This document shows, piece by piece, positions 47,101 to 49,897 of a stretch of 64,000 bases of DNA. The DNA is taken from NCBI GenBank assembly GCA_958299035.1, contig CATQJL010000223.1, positions 46,550,162-46,614,161 on the forward strand. The letters are read 5' to 3'. This DNA comes from Cylicocyclus nassatus. Its lineage: Eukaryota > Nematoda > Chromadorea > Rhabditida > Strongylidae. Under the pieces are notes generated by a model. The model worked only from the letters and a program-made list of their open reading frames with translations, was not told the DNA's origin and ran no database searches. The position numbers and the translations under genes were made by a program. Positions within the stretch are counted from its first letter, which is position 1, and each line of letters starts with the position of its first letter.

Positions 47101-47596
47101 ATCCTAAACGAAATGTGAAATTTGGGCAAAATTGAGAGTGGAGATGAGGCGATGAGGTCGGGATGAGTGCAGCAGAGCATGCATGACTCGGGATGTTCGA
47201 GCGCCTTTTCATGCAAGTGCGACTGAGCAGAAAAAGACCGTAAGTCAACAGCATTTGGCTGTGACGCACATGCGACGCGTTGATATCGGGTCGAGATCGG
47301 GTTCGGCTCATTCGCACTCAACATAATTCCTTATTTATGGCTGCTTCCATATGCGGCTTTGACGACAGCCGGGTGTAAACACCCTGAGCCTCGCGTGCAG
47401 GATTTGCGCGTTCGCCCCCGCACCGCAGGGATGCGCGTGAACCTAATCGTAAGTTTTCAATTTGCGTAATGTGCTGTGTTTACCTAGTGGGTGCTGCCTG
47501 CTCATCGCGTCCGCGTCCACATCTGCGATCAAACAATCGCTCTGACTCAGACCCGGACCAGTTCATGAGCAACATCTGGGAGAGCATTGCTCGCAT
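2076..47596 (-). CDS. tir-1: tir-1 / SARM1 orthologue, NAD+ hydrolase with ARM-SAM-SAM-TIR architecture (whole gene, spliced)
   Basis: In animals this family cleaves NAD+ through its TIR domain. In C. elegans TIR-1 acts upstream of the NSY-1/SEK-1/PMK-1 p38 pathway in immunity and neurons, and mammalian SARM1 drives axon degeneration. The ARM domain is the autoinhibitory NMN/NAD sensor, the SAM domains oligomerise and the TIR domain is catalytic. Here 24 exons keep one open frame through every junction, total 3087 nt, and give 1028 residues from the ATG at 35404. Approximate layout: disordered 1-285, ARM 290-646, SAM1 658-720, SAM2 724-790, TIR 806-955, tail 956-1028. Upstream first exons at 47.5 and 44.5 kb would lengthen it to about 1082-1086 residues. 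Family assignment is very secure from the TIR and SAM sequence; the 5' structure is less certain. Confidence 0.95.
2220..2355 (-). CDS. tir-1: tir-1 exon, disordered C-terminal tail
   Basis: 136 bp between a TTTTTTTAG acceptor and a GTAAGTTT donor, entering in phase 0. The chosen frame gives a Ser/Thr/Arg-rich sequence (begins [15 protein letters not shown], ends HPPSTPT), typical of the poorly conserved region after the TIR domain. Another frame is also open across the exon, but it does not continue the phase from the TIR exon. Confidence 0.85.
2422..2512 (-). CDS. tir-1: tir-1 exon, end of TIR domain
   Basis: 91 bp exon with a TTTCAATTTAG acceptor and GTAAGTGT donor. It encodes [20 protein letters not shown], the final helix of the SARM1-type TIR fold, followed by [10 protein letters not shown]. 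The first base completes the Lys codon of the NGVK motif started in the neighbouring exon. Very close to the C. elegans protein at this point. Confidence 0.95.
2614..2738 (-). CDS. tir-1: tir-1 exon, TIR domain core (KNIIPIFD region)
   Basis: 125 bp between TTTTTTCAG and GTGAGTTC. It starts [16 protein letters not shown], the conserved strand after the catalytic helix, and runs to [10 protein letters not shown], ending with two bases of the Lys codon. Continues in phase from the exon carrying the catalytic glutamate. Confidence 0.95.
2811..2966 (-). CDS. tir-1: tir-1 exon, TIR domain with BB loop and catalytic Glu
   Basis: 156 bp, phase 0 at both ends, acceptor TTTTTTCTAAG and donor GTTGGTGT. 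It encodes the BB-loop strand [14 protein letters not shown] and the helix [20 protein letters not shown], and ends in DDWIHKE. By alignment with human SARM1, the final Glu is the catalytic residue (human E642), and the Asp, Lys and Gly of the [11 protein letters not shown] segment match human D594, K597 and G601. The active site therefore looks intact and NADase activity is expected. The catalytic codon is the last codon of the exon. Confidence 0.97.
3026..3159 (-). CDS. tir-1: tir-1 exon, start of TIR domain
   Basis: 134 bp, acceptor TATTTTTACAG, donor GTGAGTTA. After a short linker ([15 protein letters not shown]) it encodes [18 protein letters not shown], the beta-A strand and alpha-A helix that define the SARM1/TIR-1 TIR class, and ends LLQLKGYK. 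The RR pair lines the nucleotide pocket in SARM1. Confidence 0.97.
3705..3822 (-). CDS. tir-1: tir-1 exon, second half of SAM2
   Basis: 118 bp encoding [19 protein letters not shown] and [18 protein letters not shown], the last helices of the second SAM domain. The acceptor TTTGCAG is typical. The only GT giving the right phase is GTCAGA, a weak donor, which leaves one base that forms an Asn codon with the next exon (QAFQ-N-AKHP). Phase and family similarity support that choice. Confidence 0.92.
3895..3984 (-). CDS. tir-1: tir-1 exon, first half of SAM2
   Basis: 90 bp, phase 0 at both ends, acceptor GTTTCTAG, donor GTACGTTT. It encodes [18 protein letters not shown] followed by [10 protein letters not shown], the opening of the second SAM domain. 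An 11-base G tract lies just 3' of the donor, inside the intron. Confidence 0.94.
4039..4191 (-). CDS. tir-1: tir-1 exon, SAM1 domain
   Basis: 153 bp, phase 0, acceptor TCGCTTTTAG, donor GTAGGTCC. It contains most of SAM1: [20 protein letters not shown], then [14 protein letters not shown] and [15 protein letters not shown]. In SARM1 the tandem SAM domains hold the protein as an octameric ring that clusters the TIR domains. Confidence 0.96.
4192..4859 (-). other. intron between the two SAM1 exons
   Basis: 668 bp, AT-rich, with poly-A/T runs. Nothing that looks coding, repeated or structured was recognised. Confidence 0.7.
4860..4928 (-). CDS. tir-1: tir-1 exon, ARM-SAM linker and first SAM1 helix
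   Basis: 69 bp (23 codons), acceptor CTTTTTAG, donor GTTGGTTT. It encodes [12 protein letters not shown] and [10 protein letters not shown], the linker leaving the ARM domain and the first helix of SAM1. The Trp pair and the V-Q-Y-W pattern are characteristic of the family. Confidence 0.95.
4985..5083 (-). CDS. tir-1: tir-1 exon, last ARM repeat
   Basis: 99 bp, phase 0, acceptor TTCTTTCCAG, donor GTAAATTT. It encodes [20 protein letters not shown] then [12 protein letters not shown], the last armadillo helices. This is the shared acceptor exon: both the long-isoform exon at 9292-9403 and the internal first exon at 6857-7132 end in phase 0 and can join it. Confidence 0.95.
5897..6499 (+). other. 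unassigned 200-codon open frame inside a tir-1 intron
   Basis: Open for 200 codons on the strand opposite tir-1, within the intron 5084-6856. The predicted sequence is not low-complexity (for example [20 protein letters not shown]) but matches no family I recognise. I see no clear flanking splice sites and no promoter. The segment just before it (5830-5960) is G-rich. Chance, a decayed mobile-element gene or a nested gene are all possible; a decayed element seems most likely. Confidence 0.2.
6857..7132 (-). CDS. tir-1: tir-1 alternative first exon for a short, ARM-poor isoform
   Basis: Open from an ATG at 7132 for 92 codons to a strong GTGAGTGG donor, ending in phase 0 (FFHPYAK), exactly the phase needed by the last ARM exon at 5083. 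An in-frame TAG lies 17 codons upstream (7179-7181). The peptide starts [14 protein letters not shown] and contains [20 protein letters not shown] and a basic stretch [13 protein letters not shown]. It sits in a GC-rich block unlike the surrounding intron. The product would be about 92 residues plus the last ARM repeat, SAM-SAM and TIR (about 507 residues). A TTTTCGTAG sequence just upstream could instead be a trans-splice or cis acceptor. A cassette exon is the alternative reading. Confidence 0.8.
7133..7300 (-). promoter_or_regulatory. candidate promoter / 5' UTR of the short tir-1 isoform
   Basis: A GC- and CpG-rich stretch immediately upstream of the internal ATG, in contrast to the AT-rich intron around it. 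No TATA box was seen. Read as the 5' UTR or promoter of the alternative start because the adjoining exon has an ATG, a good donor and the correct phase. Confidence 0.4.
7301..9291. other. intronic DNA, no feature recognised
   Basis: About 2 kb between the internal first exon and the 9.3 kb exon. It holds a short GATA/GATAAATA tract at about 8529-8548. Several 60-93 codon frames occur on both strands, with no splice context or recognisable protein. Confidence 0.5.
9292..9403 (-). CDS. tir-1: tir-1 exon, ARM repeats
   Basis: 112 bp, acceptor CATTTTCTAG, donor GTGAGCAC. It encodes [20 protein letters not shown] then [16 protein letters not shown], an armadillo helix pair. Its first base completes an Arg codon (AG plus A) started in the 12.4 kb exon, and it ends in phase 0. 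Confidence 0.95.
9404..12431. other. 3-kb intron, no feature recognised
   Basis: AT-rich intron DNA. I see no repeats with clear termini and no coding-like segments beyond short frames. Confidence 0.5.
12432..12565 (-). CDS. tir-1: tir-1 exon, ARM repeats
   Basis: 134 bp, acceptor CCATCTTTAG, donor GTATTGGC. It encodes [19 protein letters not shown] and [14 protein letters not shown]. The VEPF and SQGRP segments are conserved in the SARM1 ARM domain. Starts in phase 0 and leaves AG for the next codon. Confidence 0.95.
12566..13369. other. 804-bp tir-1 intron with a short tandem repeat
   Basis: Contains a diverged tandem GCGAGACAGCAGACA-type repeat at about 12767-12796. A 76-codon frame on the plus strand (13134-13364) is very Lys/Arg-rich and probably reflects A-rich composition, not a gene. 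Confidence 0.5.
13370..13462 (-). CDS. tir-1: tir-1 exon, ARM repeats
   Basis: 93 bp, phase 0 at both ends, acceptor TCATTACAG, donor GTGAGTTA. It encodes [20 protein letters not shown] then [11 protein letters not shown], matching the WLFPLA / YACLAIAVL region of SARM1 ARM repeats. Confidence 0.95.
13543..13693 (-). CDS. tir-1: tir-1 exon, ARM repeats
   Basis: 151 bp, acceptor AATTCTACAG, donor GTAAGACG. It encodes [20 protein letters not shown] then [20 protein letters not shown]. The [10 protein letters not shown] helix is a conserved armadillo helix of SARM1. The first base completes a Lys codon from the previous exon. Confidence 0.95.
13694..14528. other. 835-bp tir-1 intron
   Basis: AT-rich. 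It includes a 68-codon Lys-rich frame on the minus strand (14281-14487) just 3' of a donor and with no acceptor, so treated as non-coding. No repeat termini were identified. Confidence 0.5.
14529..14647 (-). CDS. tir-1: tir-1 exon, ARM repeats (FKHS motif)
   Basis: 119 bp, acceptor GTTTTAG, donor GTGAGTCC, starting in phase 0. It encodes [20 protein letters not shown] then [19 protein letters not shown]. The FKHS motif is conserved in SARM1, close to residues that contact NMN/NAD in the allosteric pocket. An overlapping open frame continues from the upstream exon without splicing but loses the ARM pattern. Confidence 0.93.
14700..14770 (-). CDS. tir-1: tir-1 exon, ARM repeats
   Basis: 71 bp encoding [20 protein letters not shown] then VNK, completing a Val codon from the upstream exon. 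The acceptor TTTTTAG is good. The donor that keeps phase is GTCGGGGA, weak for a nematode. Similarity on both sides (VNK-GWLKKI) supports the junction. Confidence 0.92.
14829..14982 (-). CDS. tir-1: tir-1 exon, ARM repeats
   Basis: 154 bp, acceptor AATTTCTAG, donor GTATTTTG. It encodes [20 protein letters not shown] then [20 protein letters not shown] and FIGPTTCEP. The Trp in MTKAW probably corresponds to the allosteric-pocket Trp of human SARM1 (W103); this is an inference from position in the repeat. Confidence 0.94.
14983..16628. other. 1.6-kb tir-1 intron
   Basis: AT-rich. At about 16414-16531 it holds a degenerate copy of the dispersed ACAACACTTGCGCGT-type repeat, followed by two tandem copies of a CAGCATAGCAGAT unit. 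No coding segment recognised. Confidence 0.5.
16629..16787 (-). CDS. tir-1: tir-1 exon, start of ARM domain
   Basis: 159 bp, phase 0 at both ends, acceptor TTTTTTTCAG, donor GTTGGTCC. It encodes [20 protein letters not shown] then [20 protein letters not shown], the region entering the ARM domain. Strongly conserved with C. elegans TIR-1. Confidence 0.94.
16788..18346. other. 1.6-kb tir-1 intron with a GC-rich block
   Basis: A block at about 17030-17350 is distinctly richer in GC than the rest of the intron and is open for 78 codons on one strand and 95 on the other. No protein family was recognised in either. It may be a decayed mobile element or retrocopy, or a regulatory island. Confidence 0.4.
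18347..18466 (-). CDS. tir-1: tir-1 exon, Ser/Gly-rich linker before the ARM domain
   Basis: 120 bp, phase 0, acceptor CTTTGCAG, donor GTGAGTTT. It encodes [20 protein letters not shown] then [20 protein letters not shown]. Probably disordered at first, becoming helical near the ARM domain. Confidence 0.88.
18563..18661 (-). CDS. tir-1: tir-1 exon, disordered N-terminal region
   Basis: 99 bp, phase 0, acceptor ATATTTTCAG, donor GTAGCGAT. It encodes [20 protein letters not shown] then [13 protein letters not shown], a polar, probably disordered segment with possible phosphorylation sites. Confidence 0.83.
18662..20984. other. 2.3-kb tir-1 intron, no feature recognised
   Basis: AT-rich intron DNA. 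A slightly GC-richer patch at about 20340-20410 is flanked by ordinary sequence. No transposon termini or exon-like segments seen. Confidence 0.5.
20985..21119 (-). CDS. tir-1: tir-1 exon, disordered N-terminal region
   Basis: 135 bp, phase 0, acceptor TTTTTTACAG, donor GTCTGTAA. It encodes [20 protein letters not shown] then [20 protein letters not shown]. Low-complexity polar sequence; exon status rests on good splice sites and preserved phase on both sides. Confidence 0.85.
21176..21320 (-). CDS. tir-1: tir-1 exon, acidic and proline-rich N-terminal segment
   Basis: 145 bp, acceptor CCATTTCAG, donor GTGGGGAG. It encodes [20 protein letters not shown] then a segment with five consecutive prolines ([13 protein letters not shown]). 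It needs two bases from its upstream partner. The 35.4 kb exon (AG) and the 22.9 kb exon (AA) both supply them, so this is a junction point for alternative 5' ends. Confidence 0.88.
22889..22993 (-). CDS. candidate alternative first or cassette exon of tir-1
   Basis: 105 bp between CTTTTCAG and a perfect GTAAGTTC donor, open in the frame that leaves AA for the 21320 junction. It contains an in-frame ATG ([10 protein letters not shown] then TNDLDLDL), so it could carry its own start as the first coding exon of an isoform, or act as a cassette. The GC-rich DNA immediately upstream with a TATA-like tract supports the first-exon reading. Confidence 0.5.
22994..23310 (-). promoter_or_regulatory. 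candidate promoter upstream of the 22.9 kb exon
   Basis: A GC-rich island with Pro-coding composition in one frame and a TATATATA-like tract at 23296-23303 on its upstream side. It contrasts sharply with the AT-rich intron. It carries no in-frame ATG, so it is read as 5' UTR or promoter rather than coding. Confidence 0.35.
23311..25350. other. part of the 13.7-kb intron
   Basis: AT-rich with two long poly-G tracts (24659-24670 and 24800-24809). No coding segment or repeat termini recognised. Confidence 0.5.
25351..26095. repeat. fold-back (inverted repeat) element in intron
   Basis: The left arm, about 25351-25500, includes TTTTCCGTTATCCGGACCC. The right arm, about 25935-26095, carries its reverse complement (GGGTCCGGATAACGGAAAA). 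Inside, CCACGTGTCAAA is mirrored by a similar inverted segment. The arms are diverged. Exact ends and target duplication are not clear. Probably a MITE. Confidence 0.6.
26360..26384. repeat. TTCTA microsatellite
   Basis: About five tandem copies of a TTCTA unit. Confidence 0.9.
27858..28170 (-). promoter_or_regulatory. candidate non-coding first exon and promoter in the large intron
   Basis: On the minus strand a TATATTTAA box (27943-27953) is followed about 30 bp later by a perfect 12-bp hairpin (27888-27899 / 27907-27918). A strong GTAAGTATAG donor then begins at 27857. Upstream, 27960-28170 is GC-rich. There is no ATG before the donor, so it would be a leader exon. Whether it feeds tir-1 is unknown. 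Confidence 0.25.
28585..28690. repeat. GTGTCCCTGC-family MITE, degenerate copy
   Basis: Contains GATGTAGTG then GTCGACAACACTTGCGCGTG, shared with the better-preserved copies at 29.5, 32.4 and 34.9 kb. The right end is poorly defined. Confidence 0.4.
28762..28981. repeat. palindromic MITE with TA ends
   Basis: 220 bp with terminal inverted repeats of about 60-80 bp, nearly perfect, starting TACAGTCGAGTAGATTTAGC on both strands, with a spacer of about 60 bp containing GCGCGC runs. TA at each end fits Tc1/mariner-type insertion. Confidence 0.8.
29483..29608. repeat. GTGTCCCTGC-family MITE copy
   Basis: Ends are mirrored: GACATAGTGCGTCTGG on the left, and the reverse complement of TGCAATGACACTATATC on the right. 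The interior has TCTGCACGTGAAA and an inverted GTGCGCTCCAC segment. Confidence 0.55.
29940..30200. other. GC-rich island in intron
   Basis: A GC- and CpG-rich stretch between AT-rich flanks, with several palindromic hexamers. On the plus strand a TTTTTTTCAG is followed within 50 bp by a GTAAAC. No convincing reading frame. Possibly regulatory, linked to the candidate first exon at 30.3-30.4 kb. Confidence 0.3.
30316..30432 (-). CDS. candidate alternative first exon (Arg/Ala-rich)
   Basis: From an ATG at 30432 it is open for 39 codons to a GTCAGTAA donor and reads [20 protein letters not shown] then a basic Ala-rich run ([13 protein letters not shown]). It ends in phase 0, which fits tir-1 exons at 21119 or 18661 but not the 21320 junction. 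The block is GC-rich, and TATA-like tracts lie at about 30461-30478. No similarity was recognised. An exon of tir-1, of a nested gene, or chance are all open. Confidence 0.35.
30544..30689. repeat. small MITE with imperfect TAGGGTAGAGGACCATATG ends
   Basis: The left end TAGGGTAGAGGACCATATG is mirrored on the right by CATATAGTCCCCTACCCTA. 146 bp, GC-rich centre. Confidence 0.65.
30753..30890. repeat. GTGTCCCTGC-family MITE, degenerate copy
   Basis: Shares GTGGCCACAACATTTGCGCG with related copies and has an inverted counterpart near CACGTGCAATTGTTGTTAGC. Ends are eroded. Confidence 0.4.
31529..31841. mobile_element. piggyBac-like MITE, copy 1
   Basis: 313 bp, flanked by TTAA on both sides (31525-31528 and 31842-31845). 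The left terminus is CCGATTGACGACGA. The right terminus ends TCGTCAATGGG. Near the right end are two tandem copies of a perfect palindrome-containing unit, CCACCGGTGGTCCACATCGT. TTAA duplication and a CC start are hallmarks of the piggyBac superfamily. No transposase is encoded. Confidence 0.8.
32408..32536. repeat. GTGTCCCTGC-family MITE, best-preserved copy
   Basis: The left end ATATGGTGTCCCTGCAGTG is mirrored by CCGCAGGGACACTATGTCA on the right. Both arms contain a GCGCG or GCACGTG segment. Confidence 0.7.
33053..33398. mobile_element. hAT-type MITE with 8-bp target-site duplication
   Basis: 346 bp with terminal inverted repeats CAGTGGCGTACC / GGTACGCCACTG. The 8-bp sequence GTGTTTGC occurs directly on both sides (33045-33052 and 33399-33406). 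CAGTGGCG-type ends and 8-bp duplications mark hAT-superfamily elements. The interior has poly-G and GGGCGTGGCATCAGTCACGCC-like palindromes and no transposase. Confidence 0.85.
33990..34215. repeat. MITE with GGNCCGGGCAT ends
   Basis: The left end GGGCCGGGCATATTT and a CGCGACGCGATTTGGCA segment are mirrored on the right (TGCCAAATCGCGTCGC then ATGCCCGGTCC). 226 bp. The target duplication is unclear. Confidence 0.7.
34866..35001. repeat. GTGTCCCTGC-family MITE copy
   Basis: The left end GATATAGCGCTTCCTG and the right end CCGCAGGGGCACTATATC form imperfect inverted repeats. The interior has a duplicated TTCTCGGCAA-like segment. It ends about 55 bp from the 35.06 kb tir-1 exon, on its 3' side. Confidence 0.6.
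35058..35453 (-). CDS. tir-1: tir-1 5' exon, Ser/Arg- and Asp-rich N-terminus
   Basis: From the ATG at 35404 this exon encodes 115 codons plus AG, starting [20 protein letters not shown], with an Arg/Ser-rich centre and an acidic end ([12 protein letters not shown]), up to a GTTTGTTT donor. The open frame also extends upstream ([16 protein letters not shown]) to a CTGCAG acceptor at 35453, in the phase provided by the 47.5 kb exon. A second acceptor, CTTCCCAG after codon 4, would suit the phase-0 exon at 42.0 kb. Thus three 5' ends are possible for one exon. Coding status is secure; which start dominates is not. Confidence 0.88.
35454..36172. other. intron, partial repeat copy only
   Basis: AT-rich. 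At about 36122-36160 it contains the end of a GTGTCCCTGC-family repeat (GCGCAAATGTTGTCGTCACCG). Nothing else recognised. Confidence 0.4.
36173..36903. repeat. GGCTCGGCAC-family element, long copy
   Basis: Terminal inverted repeats GGCTCGGCAC / GTGCCGAGCC. Near the ends are family motifs GGCTGGATATCGTTTTT and GGGGACTTCGT. At 731 bp it is about three times longer than its relatives, because unrelated DNA occupies the centre. The centre includes GCTGGCACCG and CTGGCACCG repeats. Confidence 0.75.
37344..37578. repeat. GGCTCGGCAC-family MITE
   Basis: 235 bp with ends GGCTCGGCAG / GTGCCGAGCC, and internal GCTGGATATCGTTCC and GGGGGACTTCGT motifs shared with the 36.2, 42.3 and 54.9 kb copies. Confidence 0.85.
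37579..41941. other. 4.4-kb intron segment
   Basis: Mostly AT-rich and unremarkable, with a C10 tract at 38495-38504. Two coding-like minus-strand stretches occur at about 38640-38775 and 38103-38225 (described separately). No transposon ends identified. Confidence 0.4.
38640..38775 (-). pseudogene. exon-like segment of unknown protein
   Basis: Between a TTATTTGAG acceptor-like site and a GTGAGAAA donor, an open frame reads [20 protein letters not shown] then [18 protein letters not shown]. Composition and GC are exon-like. It enters in phase 0, which would fit the 42.0 kb exon, but leaves one base, which fits no downstream tir-1 exon found here. Another coding-like stretch lies 400 bp further (38103-38225; [20 protein letters not shown]). 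Could be an unplaced isoform exon pair or a gene remnant. Confidence 0.3.
41942..42051 (-). CDS. tir-1: tir-1 upstream exon of an alternative N-terminus
   Basis: 110 bp, acceptor TCTGTTCCAG, donor GTGAGTGA. Of three frames only one is convincing: [20 protein letters not shown] then [16 protein letters not shown], ending in phase 0. It needs one base from the previous exon, which is what the 44.5 kb exon leaves (G plus AG gives Glu). Assignment to tir-1 rests on phase and the lack of any other gene downstream. Confidence 0.7.
42308..42536. repeat. GGCTCGGCAC-family MITE
   Basis: 229 bp, opposite orientation to the 37.3 kb copy. It begins GGCTCGGCACGAGG, has AAAAAACGAAATCCCCCTTG and CCATATCCAGCTTGC inside, and ends GTGCTGAGCC. 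Confidence 0.85.
42537..44512. other. 2-kb intron with a CpG-rich block
   Basis: AT-rich except for about 43470-43650, which is GC- and CpG-rich (GCGAGCGCGC, GCAGCGCAGACCG) with a pyrimidine-rich CTCTCTCTTC tract. The block could be a dispersed repeat or a promoter. No coding frame with splice sites was found. Confidence 0.35.
44484..45008 (+). other. unassigned 174-codon open frame antisense to the 44.5 kb exon
   Basis: Open for 174 codons on the plus strand. The 5' fifth is antisense to the tir-1 first exon. The product is basic and Ser/Arg-rich with no recognised domain and no splice context. Probably fortuitous openness opposite an exon and its GC-richer promoter, but longer than expected by chance at this base composition. 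Confidence 0.15.
44513..44588 (-). CDS. tir-1: tir-1 alternative first coding exon
   Basis: From the ATG at 44588 it encodes 25 residues, starting [20 protein letters not shown], plus one base, to a GTATCACT donor. The leftover G combines with the AG that opens the 42.0 kb exon. The good phase match and protein-like composition support it. Upstream DNA is moderately GC-rich. Confidence 0.6.
44589..46210. other. upstream/intronic DNA between first exons
   Basis: Contains a degenerate repeat at about 45338-45495 (GGTGCCAACAACGTTTGG with a partial inverted partner). Otherwise AT-rich, nothing recognised. Confidence 0.4.
46211..46922. mobile_element. mariner-type fold-back element
   Basis: 712 bp. 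Both ends carry the same sequence inverted (GTTGAACCAAAAGTTCTGTC on the left; GACAGAACTTTCGGTTTAAC on the right), followed by CGCGCCATTTTC and by mirrored arms that extend far inward. TA flanks. The GGTTGAACCAAAAGTT end resembles mariner termini. No transposase. Confidence 0.7.
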
Positions 47597-47720
47597 ACCG
47601 GCGCCCCCACTTCGGGTGGCGCCTTGACAGTTCGTCGCTCTCGGGCGCGGCTTGGGTACACGAGAGCTGCAAAGTGATATACTAACAATATCTTTCGCAC
47701 CTCAGCCTACGCAAGCTGTC
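47100..47720 (-). promoter_or_regulatory. CpG-rich block around the distal tir-1 first exon
   Basis: About 600 bp with far more GC and CpG than its surroundings, including GCGCGGCTTGG and GGCGCCACCCGAAGTGGGGG on the minus strand. A second ATG (47324, [20 protein letters not shown]) opens 88 codons nearer the gene and is a further possible start. Confidence 0.4.
47484..47596 (-). CDS. tir-1: tir-1 distal first coding exon
   Basis: From the ATG at 47596 it encodes 37 codons plus AG to a GTAAACAC donor: [20 protein letters not shown] then [17 protein letters not shown]. The AG completes a Ser codon with the extended 35.4 kb exon, reading [17 protein letters not shown]. It lies in the most GC-rich stretch of the window, as expected for a main promoter. 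With it the protein would be about 1082 residues. Alternatively it could join the 21320 exon directly, in the same phase. Confidence 0.6.
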
Positions 47721-48930
47721 GCGCAAATTTTGCGCATTCTGACGGAAAGAAAATCACTTCTACAGTTAAACGGGTACATAGGGAGCATCATTTGATGAAT
47801 GACAAGTAAAAACATAAAATTTATGCCTTCACAGGCAGTCGACAATAAATCTCACTGGATGTCAGATTGTTAAATAAAATTATAATGTTAATAACGGTTA
47901 TCTGAAAGTCTAAATAGAAAGATTCACCAATCTTGGTGCAAATCGGACAAATCAGTGAAGGAATTACCTAATGGCTTTGAAGAAGATTTAAGCAACTCCA
48001 GGACTTACCATCGACCTCACTATATTTTTCAAATTTACTAGAACAAAAAATTCTGTAAGTGATTTAAAAGTGCACAAAGTAATCAACGAGGAAAGGAAGG
48101 TTAGTCGAACCGGCTTTTCGACTTTAGATGTATACTACTTCAAAAGTATTTACAAAACACTGATTCCAAATCTGCGTTTGCTCAGGTTCCTGAGCAAGGA
48201 GTTATAAATGTTTTTATGGGCAAAAAACTTGATGAAATTCAATTCACTTTTCTGCCCATAAAGACATGATCAGTGTAAAATCGGTCGTCGACTTTTATAG
48301 CGTTTAAAATAGGCAGCGTTCAGTGGATATGTTCAAAAATAACTAATGCAGAGATTAACCCGACAATCATTTGAACTCTGGGAAAAAACTAGACTGATTT
48401 TATCCCGATTGCAAAATCAAGTTTTGCTCATAAAAGCCTTCATAACTCAACGCTCAAAAATCTGCAGCATTAAAGAAGCTAGACTGGAGTCAGTGTTTTA
48501 TACCCTTTAAGGCTCAACCCATATTGAAAGGTAACTTTGACTAATCTTTATTTCCTTGTAAAAATTACTCGTCCTCCCTTGCTGTCATTAAGATCACATA
48601 AGAAAATCCTTCCTTACGTACATTTGCCTGGAAGCCGATATATGAGTGGAGATTATATATCTGTGCGGGATGAGTCACAAGTCATCTTAGATATTCATGA
48701 CGTAAAGGGTAGTTTAGCTCAATCTTTACCTGCATCATACCCTCACTAAAGTCTTTTTATGGAAACTCGTATAAGATGACCAGATCTACTCTTTGATGGT
48801 GTATATGGCAAATCCATCATAGTCAAACGTGGCACTATGAGAATGTGGCTCTATATTTACTAGCATAGATATTCCCATAGGTCCAGCATCAACAACAGGC
48901 AACTATGGAGGAAATAGAAAACCAAATTTA
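47721..48930. other. DNA upstream of the distal first exon
   Basis: AT-rich. A loose inverted repeat seems present within about 48190-48450 (ATGGGCAAAAAACTTGAT mirrored by ATCAAGTTTTGCTCAT), possibly a decayed MITE. No coding features. Confidence 0.4.
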
Positions 48931-49897
48931 TTAGGTTGATGCATAATTCCTGCACCAAAATAGGTACAGACCGCAATAACTCGGAATAATCCTATATCCC
49001 AAGTAGGTTTCGATATATCATTTGATAGCGCAAACCTAGCTCTACAAGGTAGTGCCCAAATATCTACACCAGCTTTGATCCACGCGAAGTTTTGAGCCAA
49101 AAACTGAAAAAAACCATGCGTCCGAAAACCTTAAGACAGATCTTAAAAAAATTGTAACTTCGTTCAAAAAGCTCACACAAATTTTCTTTCTTGCTCACGC
49201 GTAGACGTTCCATGTAAGACATTTATCTATGCGGTTGCTGTATTTTTTTCCTCAACTAGACGATGAGAAAACGAAGTTTTTCATGTTCTTTCCAAAACAA
49301 TGCTGAGATGTTCTAGCACTGACAGTTGTATAGTATAGAACCTTAGAAGCGTGAATGTGAATTTTCAGCTCTTTAGAGCAGCTGGTTTACGAGAAATATC
49401 GAATTTTTAGCAACTAGGCAAGAAAAATTTGGATAAGGAGAGCTAGACTCGTTATTTCTCGTAAATCAGCTGTTTTAGAAGGCTGAAAATGTAAAGTTTC
49501 ACTGCTAACGGCTTGTACTATACAAATGTAAATACTAGAACATCTCAGCACTAATTTGGCAAAAACATGAAAAACTTTAAAAAACTTCGTTTTTTCATCG
49601 CCTAGTTGAGAAAAAAATACAGCAACCGCATAGATAAATGTCTTACGTGAAACGTCTACGCGTGAGCAAGAAAGAAAATTTGTATGAGCTTTTTCAACGA
49701 AGTTACAATTCTTTTAAGATCTTTCTTAAGGTTTTCGGACGCATGGTTTTTTTCAGTTTTTGGCTCAAAACTTCGCGTGGATCAAAGTGGTGTAGATATT
49801 TGAGCACTATCTTGTAGAGCTAGGTTTGCGCTATCAAATGATATCGAGTTATTGCGGTCTGTACCTATTTTGGTGCAGGAATTATGCATCAACCTAA
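48931..49897. mobile_element. 1-kb mariner-type palindromic (fold-back) element
   Basis: 967 bp flanked by TA on both sides. It starts TTAGGTTGATGCATAATTCC, and the right end is its reverse complement. The two arms of about 470 bp remain closely matched to the centre near 49.42 kb (for example the mirrored TGTAAGACATTTATCTATGC / GCATAGATAAATGTCTTACG). TA target sites and TTAGGTTG termini are typical of mariner. No transposase frame. Confidence 0.85.
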
